From positions 62,001-126,000 of the IMG/VR virus record IMGVR_UViG_3300044681_000369: a stretch of DNA of 64,000 nucleotides; one strand, given 5' to 3'. The position numbers and the translations under genes were made by a program. The stretch is from a virus. The notes below the pieces were generated by a model. The model ran no database searches, was not told the DNA's origin, and saw nothing but the letters and a program-made list of their open reading frames with translations. Positions 16,736 to 25,070 of this stretch are shown here, piece after piece; the stretch's first letter is position 1, and the number at the start of each line of letters is the position of its first letter.

Positions 16736-17422
16736 ATGAAGACCATTTTAATGCTAAAATATGGCACAAAATACTCTAAAATAGATGTTGATAGAATTAT
16801 TTCTGCCACCGGCGGAAAGTATCATTATGCTTGTATAACTGATGATCCAGATCTAGACCCTAGAGTCCAGATAATCCCTATTCCAGATGATATAGACGGA
16901 ACATTCCGCAAGATTTGGATGTACAGTCTGGAAAATCTGGGTGATATACTGTATTTAGACTTGGACGTTCGTATACAAAAAGATATCGATCACCTATGGA
17001 AATATATTGACAATACACCAACAATAGTGTATACTTATTGGAAAGATGTGGGTTTTGTAGATCAACCGCATAGTGGTTACAGTATGCAGTATCTAAGCAA
17101 CTACAACTCTAGTGCAGTCCTCTGGAAATCTGGATCTCCTGACGCTAAAATTATATGGGAAAAATTTTCCGAAGACCCAGATTACTATCAAATTAAGTAT
17201 TGGGGAGACGATAGATTTCTTTGGCACGAAGGATTCAAATTTAAATGGTTTCCAAAAGGCGAGTTCTACTCTTTTCTATATGGAGCAGACTTCTATGTTC
17301 CAGAGTTGAAGACATGTGATCGATATCGACCAGAATATACAATAGCACTATTAAACGGATTGGACTTATACCCGGAGCACGACAAATTATATGATGATCT
17401 TTCTAACAATAAAATGGGGTAA
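16736..17422 (+). CDS. Glycosyltransferase-like protein, tandem copy 1
   Basis: A 228-residue GT-A-type protein. The KYGTKY N-terminus, the DxD-bearing LDLDVRIQKDID stretch (about residues 75-86; DxD binds the nucleotide-sugar metal) and the YNSSAVLW stretch are shared with the next three genes. It probably transfers a sugar from a nucleotide sugar; acceptor and sugar are unknown. It starts the rightward island. It is the most diverged of the four in its C-terminal half (WGDDRFLW replaces the G-x-DNY motif of the others). Confidence 0.75.
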   Translation: MKTILMLKYGTKYSKIDVDRIISATGGKYHYACITDDPDLDPRVQIIPIPDDIDGTFRKIWMYSLENLGDILYLDLDVRIQKDIDHLWKYIDNTPTIVYTYWKDVGFVDQPHSGYSMQYLSNYNSSAVLWKSGSPDAKIIWEKFSEDPDYYQIKYWGDDRFLWHEGFKFKWFPKGEFYSFLYGADFYVPELKTCDRYRPEYTIALLNGLDLYPEHDKLYDDLSNNKMG

Positions 17423-18167
17423 GAAATACCCAGCCAAGTATGTAAACAATCTATACAACATGGTAAAGAGAAACTATGTTGGAGACTTTAGATTTGTATG
17501 TTACACGGATGATCCTCAACGAATCAATAAAGAAATTGAAGTCGTTCCTATTCCAGATGACGGACTACTTCATCCAAAATACTACTTTGGTAAAGAAGAT
17601 TATTGCTTTGACCGAGCAAAATTCCTAGTATTCAACTCTGAAGAGTGGCTTGAAAATGTGTCTTTCGTGGACACATTTTGCTACTTCGATCTGGATGTTG
17701 TAATTCAAGGCGACATTAGCATTATCGATGATCTGGCACAAAAGCCCAGACTAATTCATTGCTTTTGGCAAAAACCAGGCTACGACAAAGATGATAGATT
17801 TTTTATCGATACTCGAGGAACATACTACAACTCAAGTATGATGCTTTGGTCTTATCGTCAATGCAGTCATATATACTACGATGTCTTCGAAAACAGAGAC
17901 ATCATTTTTAAGACCTTCTTCAAAGGCTCAGACAACTATCACTACTGGAGACAAAAGAACTTCTGGAAAAATATTCCAGAAACTTGGTGTTATTCTTGGA
18001 ACAGAGGTCGATATTATCCAGAAGATGTAGAAGCATTTAAGTTTAGACCAGATGCCGCAATCTGTTTATTCAATACGGATAATGTTCCAGATCCTGTGTC
18101 AAAAACTCACACAGAGTTAGACAAGTGTAAAGACAAAAACATCAAAAAATTATGGACGGCAAAATGA
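17391..18167 (+). CDS. Glycosyltransferase-like protein, tandem copy 2
   Basis: A 258-residue paralogue of its neighbours. Visible motifs are IKWGKKYPAKYVNNLYNMV at the N-terminus, CYTDDP, the DxD stretch YFDLDVVIQGDI, YYNSSMMLW, GSDNYHYWR and YSWNRGRYYPED. The WG-KY...YVN-LY-MV N-terminus is a pattern I associate with small glycosyltransferases in marine phages. It overlaps the end of copy 1 by 32 bases (29 if the second ATG at 17394 is used), and its stop is fused to the start of copy 3. Confidence 0.78.
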   Translation: MMIFLTIKWGKKYPAKYVNNLYNMVKRNYVGDFRFVCYTDDPQRINKEIEVVPIPDDGLLHPKYYFGKEDYCFDRAKFLVFNSEEWLENVSFVDTFCYFDLDVVIQGDISIIDDLAQKPRLIHCFWQKPGYDKDDRFFIDTRGTYYNSSMMLWSYRQCSHIYYDVFENRDIIFKTFFKGSDNYHYWRQKNFWKNIPETWCYSWNRGRYYPEDVEAFKFRPDAAICLFNTDNVPDPVSKTHTELDKCKDKNIKKLWTAK

Positions 18168-18991
18168 GAGTTAATTATATCTGTTGCAAATGGGGAACAA
18201 AATATGGTCCCGAGTTTGTCAATCGACTAAATCGGATGGCTAGACTAAACACGCCAGACAAATATGATGTACATTTCTATTGTTATACCGATGATGCTAA
18301 GGGACTAGACGAGAATATTACTCATATTGATTTTCCAGATATTCCAGAAATTCACCCTAAGTATTGGTTTGGATCTGATAACTTCAAGTATGGTATGGCT
18401 CGTTGCTGGGACAGACCAAAAACGATGATATTCAACACTCACAATTTTGCTCCAGACAAACCTACTGGCAAATTTATCTTTTTTGATTTGGACGTAATCA
18501 TCCAAAGTGATCTAACTCCGATAATTGAGTATGATTATGATAATCCTCGAAAGTTGCGCTCTTGGTGGCAAGATCCAAGACCTATGAAGACTAGACAATT
18601 CAAACTCAGTCACGGAGCATACACAAATGGCTCTTGTATGGCATGGATGGATGATCAGACTGAATGTATCTGGCAAGATGTTTTAGAAAATCAAGAGCGT
18701 ATATGGTTTACGTTCACAGATGGAACAGATAACTATCACAGTTGGCGTTGGGGAGATTTTAGACCTGACGGCAAACCACCTTTATGGAAACATTTTCCAA
18801 AAGAATTTGCGTACTCATATAACAGAGGAAGAGATTGGGATTCTAATGACCTAGAAGTAGGTATATATAGAAAAGATGCTATTATTTGTGTGTTCAATGT
18901 GGACTTGCTCCCATTCCAAGATAATAGTCGTGGTAAGGTAAAACAAGCATCGCTAGTTGATCCAGACCTATTAGCGCATTGGGATATATAA
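18164..18991 (+). CDS. Glycosyltransferase-like protein, tandem copy 3
   Basis: A 275-residue paralogue. The start at 18164 is preferred over 18152 because it forms an ATGA overlap with the preceding stop. Motifs: CKWGTKYGPEFVNRLNRMA, CYTDDA, FFDLDVIIQSDL (DxD), TNGSCMAWMD, GTDNYHSWR and YSYNRGRDWD. A GT-A-type transferase is inferred; there is no membrane segment, so it is cytoplasmic. The four tandem copies suggest different donor or acceptor preferences after duplication. Confidence 0.78.
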   Translation: MRVNYICCKWGTKYGPEFVNRLNRMARLNTPDKYDVHFYCYTDDAKGLDENITHIDFPDIPEIHPKYWFGSDNFKYGMARCWDRPKTMIFNTHNFAPDKPTGKFIFFDLDVIIQSDLTPIIEYDYDNPRKLRSWWQDPRPMKTRQFKLSHGAYTNGSCMAWMDDQTECIWQDVLENQERIWFTFTDGTDNYHSWRWGDFRPDGKPPLWKHFPKEFAYSYNRGRDWDSNDLEVGIYRKDAIICVFNVDLLPFQDNSRGKVKQASLVDPDLLAHWDI

Positions 18992-18992
18992 A

Positions 18993-19676
18993 ATGATTAA
19001 CATTTATACAGTAAAGTGGGGACAGAAGTATGGTCCCGAAGCAGTAAACGCAATTCATGACCAATGTAAAAAATACATTACCGAAGAATTTGATTTTTAT
19101 TGCTTGACAGAATATCCTCACGATTTAAATCCGGATATTCTTGTTATTGATTTCCCAAAAGGAAATTACTATGAGAAATGGTGGAACAAACTCCATCTAT
19201 TTGACCCAAACGTTGTTTCTCAAAAAGGCGAAAAGTTATTTTTCGATTTGGATGTGCAGATACAATCGAATATTGATTGTATTGTAAACTACGATCCCGG
19301 GGATAAACTTACCTTTGTTAGAACATGCTGGCACAATTTGAAAAAAATGAAGCGAGATGTTAAAGATATTCCTTGGGCATATACTGAGCTAAACTCTTCC
19401 GTTTTACGCTGGAACGACATGTTTGACGGAAAGAAAATCACAAAGTTTGTTAAAGATTATCCTTCTCAAATGTTTTTCTACTATCGCGGTCTAGATAATC
19501 TTTTTGGTCATCAACGTGAAAGGCTGTTAAAGATTGATCATTTTCCAGACGGCTGGGTATACAGTTATAATAACGGCTATATATGGCCAACAGATGTGAG
19601 AAAGCACACCCTAAGAGAAGATCCGCTAATTTGTTTGTATGATTCTATGGAGCGACCAGAAGATGTTAAGCTATAA
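18993..19676 (+). CDS. Glycosyltransferase-like protein, tandem copy 4
   Basis: A 227-residue paralogue, one base after copy 3. Motifs: VKWGQKYGPEAVNAIHDQC, FFDLDVQIQSNID (DxD), LNSSVLRW, GLDNLFGH and YSYNNGYIWP. The mid-region differs (a KGNYYEKWWNKLHLF stretch). Its 3' end overlaps the methyltransferase-like gene, indicating one operon. Confidence 0.77.
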   Translation: MINIYTVKWGQKYGPEAVNAIHDQCKKYITEEFDFYCLTEYPHDLNPDILVIDFPKGNYYEKWWNKLHLFDPNVVSQKGEKLFFDLDVQIQSNIDCIVNYDPGDKLTFVRTCWHNLKKMKRDVKDIPWAYTELNSSVLRWNDMFDGKKITKFVKDYPSQMFFYYRGLDNLFGHQRERLLKIDHFPDGWVYSYNNGYIWPTDVRKHTLREDPLICLYDSMERPEDVKL

Positions 19677-20319
19677 CTTTTTGAATAATTATCGAAATTG
19701 GGGCGATGGCCTCGATAAGATTAGCCACGAAATGCCTTGGAAACATGAAGACTTTAGAAAGTCTTTGAATCCAAATACTATGGAAGCCGCAATCTGGTTG
19801 GTAGAAGAACTAAAGCCACTTTTGCCTAAAAATAAAGGACTAGATATTACTGTTCTTAATTCCTGGCTTGGTTTTCCTTTAGTTCCACTTCTTTGTGAAA
19901 ATCTTTCAATAACTAAAATCAACCTTATTGATGTTGATAATGATGCACTTGAGTTATCCAAAGTTTTTAATAGGTATTATGTCGAACAGGGTATTGATTT
20001 AAATCATATTAATTGGGATATACCTTTTGCATATCATGATATTAATGCCCTTGAAACAGATGTTGTCATCTCTATGTGTGCAGAAACCATGTATCCACTT
20101 AGAGAAATGACCACCGCAAACAAAAAGTGTATCTTTGCATGTCAATCTTCAAACGTGTTTAAAGAAATGTATGGCATAAATTGTGTGCCTACAATAGAAG
20201 CACACATTGAAAATGTAGGTATTAAGACTGCAAAGTATACCGGAGAGATTAAGCAGTTTTATTACAGCTTTGATGGTAAAACCGAATTTGATCGTTTTAT
20301 GGCAATAGGAACAAAATAA
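19663..20319 (+). CDS. SAM-dependent methyltransferase-like protein
   Basis: A 218-residue protein from the ATG at 19663, which has a GGAG ribosome site eight bases upstream; an earlier in-frame ATG at 19639 is less likely. The layout resembles a Rossmann-fold class I methyltransferase: a first strand-loop near DITVLNSWLGFPLVPLL (replacing the usual Gly-rich loop), then an acidic strand end in INLIDVDNDALELSKVF, which would bind the SAM ribose. The canonical GxGxG motif is absent. It overlaps glycosyltransferase copy 4 by 14 bases and may modify the same product. Confidence 0.55.
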   Translation: MLSYNFLNNYRNWGDGLDKISHEMPWKHEDFRKSLNPNTMEAAIWLVEELKPLLPKNKGLDITVLNSWLGFPLVPLLCENLSITKINLIDVDNDALELSKVFNRYYVEQGIDLNHINWDIPFAYHDINALETDVVISMCAETMYPLREMTTANKKCIFACQSSNVFKEMYGINCVPTIEAHIENVGIKTAKYTGEIKQFYYSFDGKTEFDRFMAIGTK

Positions 20320-20320
20320 C

Positions 20321-21259
20321 ATGGGCAGAGTAAGAATTGTTGCACCACCTCCAGAAAACTTTATTCCTGTTCCGCTTGAGCAGACTCACGTATCCATTGA
20401 TGTAAACAACGATGGAGTAATTGATGTGAAAGATGAGATTGAATTAAAGCAAGACGAAGAATCTAGACTAAAACTAGAAGAAGAGATCAAAAGAAAGGAT
20501 GAAATTGCAAAGCAAATTCATCAAGACTTGCTAAAGAAAAAGAAGTTGGATGAAAAAAAGAAACTCCGGGCTGAAAAAGCGGCAACAAAAACTATATTGG
20601 CAACCAGAGAAAACTCTCAGCTTAAAGCAATTCTAAAGAAGAAAGATATTCAGATTGAAGAATTGCTCACAAAAATCTCGTCAATCGAAAGTTCTATTTC
20701 AGAAACTGCCTTAAAGCAAGAAGGCGCAATTGATCTAATGCGCAAAGAAATCTCTCTAATGAGAGAACAGAAGCTGGCAGCCGAAAAGGCTAGAGATGAA
20801 ACACTAATGAAATACCGTGAGCAATCTGTCGGACAATCTCAATTGAGAACCAAAGAATCTGCCAGAATTGTAGAACTAGAAACTGAACTAAAAGAAACCA
20901 AAGCAAAAATTCAAGTGGCTAGAGAAGAGGCATTACTGATCTTTAGAGAAGAACAGAGTCGAAAAAAAGAAACTCAGATCCGAGCCGCACAAGATTTGAA
21001 GATACAAAACATCAAGTCATCGTCAACCTGGTGGTCAAATTTTGTAGCTTTTGTAAAGCGCAAAAAGATTGAGTTGTCTATGGCAGGAATTACAAATTAT
21101 GAGGCGGCAGTTATTGTCCGAACAAAATTTGCAATTCCAAAAATGTTAGATGACATTGAGAGAATGCATGAGCAACTGGCAATCTTGGAAGAAATGATTG
21201 CTATGCTTGAAAAGAATAAGTCTAAGTCTCAGAAAGAGAACCAAAGTCCTGCCCAGTAA
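20321..21259 (+). CDS. Coiled-coil protein with one EF-hand-like calcium loop
   Basis: A 312-residue protein. Residues 27-38 (DVNNDGVIDVKD) fit an EF-hand/dockerin calcium-binding loop. From about 45 to 220 it is almost entirely charged heptad repeats (Lys/Glu-rich coiled coil). The C-terminus (about 225-300) is a compact helical region with a second short coil. No signal or membrane segment. Function is unknown; a long trimeric or dimeric rod such as a fibre or internal structural protein is possible. Its last 38 bases overlap the convergent oxygenase-like gene. Confidence 0.6.
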   Translation: MGRVRIVAPPPENFIPVPLEQTHVSIDVNNDGVIDVKDEIELKQDEESRLKLEEEIKRKDEIAKQIHQDLLKKKKLDEKKKLRAEKAATKTILATRENSQLKAILKKKDIQIEELLTKISSIESSISETALKQEGAIDLMRKEISLMREQKLAAEKARDETLMKYREQSVGQSQLRTKESARIVELETELKETKAKIQVAREEALLIFREEQSRKKETQIRAAQDLKIQNIKSSSTWWSNFVAFVKRKKIELSMAGITNYEAAVIVRTKFAIPKMLDDIERMHEQLAILEEMIAMLEKNKSKSQKENQSPAQ

Positions 21260-21878
21260 TATCTTCAATCATCATTTTCCAGAAACTCTCATCTGGAATA
21301 ACATAGCCTAATGTAATTCTTTTACTCTTGGAACCGGCACAGTGATACCACACTTTGTCGGTTTCACTTCTTCTGCCAAAATAGCCCACTTTAACTGACC
21401 ATCCTTTAGGATCCAAAAGAGTTACCATTTCTTTGGTAATAGGATCACGATACCTAAAATAACCAGCTTCAGCTTCTGGGTTGTATGTTAAAAGAATGTT
21501 ATATCCAGAAGCATTCCAGTTTGTGTGCCAGCCCATAAATCCGCCTTCTGGATAATAGACATGTACCGCGTTTGTCTTTGCACCCAAGAACGAGATTAAT
21601 TCTCTATTCAATAGACGTTGCTTTTCTCTGTGTGCTTCTGGTATACCTGGAGTTAAACTAATATCACAACAATATGCGACTTCAGGAAATCCAACGTGAT
21701 CTCCATCTTTTTTAACTATATGATCTAGGTACTCTTTGTTAGTTGCAGATTCCATAGTATGTCCATGGACTCTATCTGGTTCTTTTAGCTTTGCGTGATC
21801 CGTCTGAGAGAAAAACCAATCTGTATAAGGAGTAACGATATCTAAAAGCTCATCGCTAATTGTATTTGTAAACTTCAT
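21222..21878 (-). CDS. 2-oxoglutarate/Fe(II) oxygenase-like protein with altered metal motif
   Basis: A 218-residue protein with a double-stranded beta-helix pattern: VHVYYPEGGFMGWHTNWNASG, AGYFRYRD, GWSVKVGYFG, and WYHCAGSKSKRITLGYV. In this family the iron is held by HxD...H and 2-oxoglutarate by a downstream Arg. Here the first motif is HTN (His-x-Asn), while the distal His (WYHC) and the Arg (KRIT) are present. Related marine phage proteins exist as I recall. It may hydroxylate a protein or nucleobase, or be catalytically altered. It is convergent with and overlaps the coiled-coil gene. Confidence 0.6.
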   Translation of the reverse strand: MKFTNTISDELLDIVTPYTDWFFSQTDHAKLKEPDRVHGHTMESATNKEYLDHIVKKDGDHVGFPEVAYCCDISLTPGIPEAHREKQRLLNRELISFLGAKTNAVHVYYPEGGFMGWHTNWNASGYNILLTYNPEAEAGYFRYRDPITKEMVTLLDPKGWSVKVGYFGRRSETDKVWYHCAGSKSKRITLGYVIPDESFWKMMIEDITGQDFGSLSET

Positions 21879-21881
21879 GTA

Positions 21882-22604
21882 TTATGCGTTCCTTATGGAC
21901 GGCGGCAAAGTATAGTGATGAATAATTTTAGGTTGACCTTTTAATTCTTCTTCTTTGTATCCGATAACAAAGTTCCAACGTGCGTCTGGATCAGGAAATC
22001 TTCCAGTCTTAACTCCCATGTTACCGTAAGTCAATAGACGCCACATTGTAAAGGTGTCCCATTCCAGTGCTTCTTTTGGATAATGTTCGTGATCGTATCC
22101 AGGTTCCTGTTGCTTTAGATACTCACCCCACCAAGCACTCATTAAATTGATTGTTTTTGGATTATGTCTGTAAACAAATAGTCCACAATGCTCTGTCATC
22201 TCTTCTGTGTTTGACAGCTTTGTGATTGCCGCGTTATATGGACGATTTGCTGTAAAGATAATATCAACGTTTTTTGGAATTTGATCGAAAATTGTTGTAA
22301 TATCTTCATGCACAATTTCAGTATCGCAATCCAAATATGCCGTTATATCATATGGAGTTTTGTCTAATGCCCAAAGTTTTGCCCGATGGTGTCTAGGAAC
22401 ACCATCGGTAATGATGTTCTCAAAAATTTCATAGTCTTCATCCTCTACCCACTCTTCATGCGTGAATAGAGTAATTTTAGCTTCAGGAAAATAATCTAAA
22501 AGAGATAACGCTGAATTCTTTGCGGCTAGATAGTAGCCTCTACGAAGAGATGCCACATAAAGAAATCCCTTTTTTACAATATTACCATCATTCTTCTGTC
22601 GCAT
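21882..22604 (-). CDS. Glycosyltransferase-like protein (GT-A, DxD)
   Basis: A 240-residue protein. The N-terminal half is a nucleotide-sugar fold: FLYVASLRRGYYLAAKNS, ITLFTHEEW, then AYLDCDTEIVHEDI with the DxD motif. Downstream are EHCGLFVYRHN and a C-terminal HHYTLP histidine pair like that closing many GT8-type active sites. It differs from the four plus-strand copies (no WG-KY N-terminus). The acceptor is unknown. It overlaps the upstream gene by 17 bases. Confidence 0.7.
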   Translation of the reverse strand: MRQKNDGNIVKKGFLYVASLRRGYYLAAKNSALSLLDYFPEAKITLFTHEEWVEDEDYEIFENIITDGVPRHHRAKLWALDKTPYDITAYLDCDTEIVHEDITTIFDQIPKNVDIIFTANRPYNAAITKLSNTEEMTEHCGLFVYRHNPKTINLMSAWWGEYLKQQEPGYDHEHYPKEALEWDTFTMWRLLTYGNMGVKTGRFPDPDARWNFVIGYKEEELKGQPKIIHHYTLPPSIRNA

Positions 22605-23055
22605 TGTCTTCAGCCTGAATCAACATTACTGTATATGCCAAAACTTCGAATGAGTTTTTAGCTCTACGAATTTTAGATTTCAAAGTTTTATTCTTAGACT
22701 GTTTGACTACTGGAATTTCAAAAGCATCCAATTTTGCTTCAAATAGGGCTTCATCTTTACGTCTTTGTTCATCAACTTTGCTACGCTCAATTCTTTCCCT
22801 TACTTCACGATGTCTACGCTCTTCTCTTTGACGAGTGTTTGCATCAATTTCTTCTTCTGTAAACGCCTTCATTATGGCGTCATAGTCCGGATTATTTCCG
22901 CCTTCTCCAGACACAGATGCAGGTAGGCTTTTACCAGTATCTGGATAATACATAATAACCATTACCTGCTTCTGAGCCTTGTTTAGCCAGAAGGGTTCTT
23001 TATATTGTTTTGGAGTTTCCTTTTCAGGAGAGATTTCTACTTCCACTTCAATCAC
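22588..23055 (-). CDS. Charged coiled-coil protein of unknown function
   Basis: A 155-residue protein starting with GTG. Residues about 1-60 contain FWLNKAQKQVMVIMYYPDTGK, a beta-type N-terminus; 65-115 is an Arg/Glu-rich coiled coil; the C-terminal part is a helix (SFEVLAYTVMLIQAE). It lies after a repeat-rich fibre protein and may be a fibre-associated or chaperone-like protein. The start has only a weak ribosome site, so the exact N-terminus is uncertain. Confidence 0.6.
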   Translation of the reverse strand: MIEVEVEISPEKETPKQYKEPFWLNKAQKQVMVIMYYPDTGKSLPASVSGEGGNNPDYDAIMKAFTEEEIDANTRQREERRHREVRERIERSKVDEQRRKDEALFEAKLDAFEIPVVKQSKNKTLKSKIRRAKNSFEVLAYTVMLIQAEDNATEE

Positions 23056-23097
23056 CTCATTAATGTTAAAATTACATACTATTATATAGTAGAGCCT

Positions 23098-23123
23098 GGA
23101 GGTGACCCCGTAGAGTCACCTCC
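23098..23123. terminator. Strong hairpin after the repeat-rich fibre gene
   Basis: A perfect nine-base stem (GGAGGTGAC / GTCACCTCC) with an eight-base loop, 15 bases after the stop at 23138. A T-run (23128-23132) follows on the plus strand only, so as an intrinsic terminator it would act on rightward transcripts. On the leftward mRNA it would be a 3' stabilising hairpin. Confidence 0.55.
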
Positions 23124-23137
23124 AAGCATTTTTCATC

Positions 23138-24574
23138 TTAAGCAGTTCTTACCCAAAGAGTTACTGTTGAGACAACATCTTTGTTTGAGACAATGGTGTC
23201 ACCTGCATATGTACCAGAGTAAGAACCTGAGTAAGTTCTTGAGCCAGCGTATGAGCCTGAATAAGTTCTTGAGCCAGAGTATGAGTTTGCATATGTGCCA
23301 GAGTAAGTTCTGCTACCCGCATAGTTTGCGGAATAAGTTCTTGAGCCAGAGTATGAGTTTGCAAAGTACAGTGTGCCTGATGTATATGTGCCGGAATATG
23401 TTCTGCTACCAGCAAAGGAACTAGAAAAGTATTGTGTTGCAGAAACGTATGAGGCAGAATATGTTCTGGTTCCGGCAAAGTTACCGTTTAGATAACCACC
23501 GTAATATCTAGCATATGAGCCAGAATATGTTCTGCTACCAGAATATGGTCTTGTGCCGCCGTATGTTGAAACGTATGAGCCAGAATATGTTCTGCTGCCC
23601 GAATAGTTTCTAGTACCGGCATATGTATTTGCATATGAGTCAGAATATGTTCTGGATCCCGCATACTGAGAGGGGCTTGACGAATATGTTCTCGTACCAC
23701 CATAGGTATTTGTGTATGAAGAGCTATATGATCTTGTACCGCCATAGCTGGTGCTATAAGTTCTAGTGCCACCATATGAGCCAGTATAGTTTTGTGATAT
23801 AACCTGTTCTCTGGTATCCGAAGCGGATCCCATATTTACCCATGTTCCGCCAGAAGGCGTAGATGCTTGCAGTTTGTATGTGCCAACACCAGATGCAATA
23901 ATTCTATTTCTAAAATTAGCAGTCATCTGTTTAATTTCCGCATCAGTCATTGCAGTGACATTATTTCCGGAAACTTTTAGAGGACGCAAATCTGAATTAG
24001 CAGACGAAGTTGCGGCAGTTTTTTGCCAAATGTAGTAGGTTGTATTTCCGCCGTTTGCTACGTCTGTAATCGTATAGCGAGATGTCCATGTGCCACCGGT
24101 TGGTGCTGAACCAGAAAGACGATATTGACCGGCAGTATAATCGGATTCAGTTACCATAGCAGAAATAACTTTATCTAAGATATCTGTGCTAATTTCAGCG
24201 TTTGATAGTTGCTTAATACCACCAGAAACAGTGTCAAAACCAACTGTTCTAGCAGTAATTGATTCCGTGGCTGAAGATGTAACTTGCTTTGCGTAATATG
24301 TTACGGTTGCGGTGGAACCAGTTGCAGGGTGAGTACCAGTTGCTTCTGTTCGATCAGTATCAGAAAATGTACCGATAGATGTTCCAGTGAGTGCGTTTGC
24401 TGTATCAAGATTGATATCTGCTGGATTGCTGCCGTTACTTGCCGCTGTTGCAAAGTCTGTTGTAATTTGACTTGCAATATAGTTTTTTACTTCCGCGTCG
24501 GACATAACCTGCAAACCTTGAAAGTTTGCAGAGGTGATTGGCGAACCAGAAGCCTTTAGTCTTAATGGATTCAT
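23138..24574 (-). CDS. Repeat-rich fibre/structural protein
   Basis: A 478-residue protein. The N-terminal half has two related segments (LRLKASGSPITSANFQGLQ and LRPLKVSGNNVTAMTDAEI) like a duplicated fibre domain. From about residue 265 to 465 it is about 20 repeats of a Tyr/Ser/Gly unit (YSGSRTYSG, YAGTRNYSG, YGGTRTYS and variants), then a short C-terminal strand VVSTVTLWVRTA. Extended Gly-Tyr-Ser repeats of this kind occur in virion proteins of marine T4-like phages as I recall. The role is likely a fibre shaft or adhesive surface; no direct evidence. Confidence 0.75.
   Translation of the reverse strand: MNPLRLKASGSPITSANFQGLQVMSDAEVKNYIASQITTDFATAASNGSNPADINLDTANALTGTSIGTFSDTDRTEATGTHPATGSTATVTYYAKQVTSSATESITARTVGFDTVSGGIKQLSNAEISTDILDKVISAMVTESDYTAGQYRLSGSAPTGGTWTSRYTITDVANGGNTTYYIWQKTAATSSANSDLRPLKVSGNNVTAMTDAEIKQMTANFRNRIIASGVGTYKLQASTPSGGTWVNMGSASDTREQVISQNYTGSYGGTRTYSTSYGGTRSYSSSYTNTYGGTRTYSSSPSQYAGSRTYSDSYANTYAGTRNYSGSRTYSGSYVSTYGGTRPYSGSRTYSGSYARYYGGYLNGNFAGTRTYSASYVSATQYFSSSFAGSRTYSGTYTSGTLYFANSYSGSRTYSANYAGSRTYSGTYANSYSGSRTYSGSYAGSRTYSGSYSGTYAGDTIVSNKDVVSTVTLWVRTA
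23205..23790. repeat. Imperfect tandem DNA repeats encoding YSGSRTYS units
   Basis: About 24-36-base units of the type GAGCCAGAATATGTTCTG (with variable spacers such as TATGAG, TACCAGAG) repeated across the 3' half of the fibre gene on the plus strand. Units are diverged in third positions but keep the peptide pattern. Confidence 0.8.
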
Positions 24575-24585
24575 CGAAAGTTACC

Positions 24586-25068
24586 TTAGTTTAATCTGGT
24601 TCCAGATTCATCGTAAATTACAAGTGGGGTATTTGTATACCAGTCGGTACCATCTTTTGCAACAAAGGTTGCAGAAGTATACCCAGCCATTGTAACTGCC
24701 GCGTCTGAAGACCCGCCGTTAATTTTATCGCCAGTATTTGGATAAACTTTCAATGCTGTTCCTGTCGTATTAACTACTGTGTAGACTAACGCGGCAGAAG
24801 CAACTGGAAGTTTAACACCTTGTCCAGCACTTACTGTGGTAACAATGCTATTTGTAGCCGATAAGGCAGTAGCACCGCTCTGATCTGTACCAGCGGCAGA
24901 TACTGTAGCACTAATAGATGGCTTGAGGTCACCAGACAGAGTAAGCGTGCCAAAGCTAGGATTATCCCCAGACTGATACTTATCTGTATTAAGATTGTTA
25001 AAGTTATTATCAACCTCAGTGTTCGTTAGGGGCGAACCTTTAGCCGATCTTAAAGTGATTGTTGACAT
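24586..25068 (-). CDS. Small fibre/virion protein
   Basis: A 160-residue protein beginning STITLRSAKGSPLTNTEVDNNF, a small N-terminal motif common in structural proteins of marine T4-like phages. A beta-rich, Ala/Thr/Ser-rich body follows, ending IYDESGTRLN, matching the end of the 653-residue fibre protein (VYDASGNLLN). Probably a fibre or decoration protein. No enzyme motif. Confidence 0.7.
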   Translation of the reverse strand: MSTITLRSAKGSPLTNTEVDNNFNNLNTDKYQSGDNPSFGTLTLSGDLKPSISATVSAAGTDQSGATALSATNSIVTTVSAGQGVKLPVASAALVYTVVNTTGTALKVYPNTGDKINGGSSDAAVTMAGYTSATFVAKDGTDWYTNTPLVIYDESGTRLN

Positions 25069-25070
25069 AT

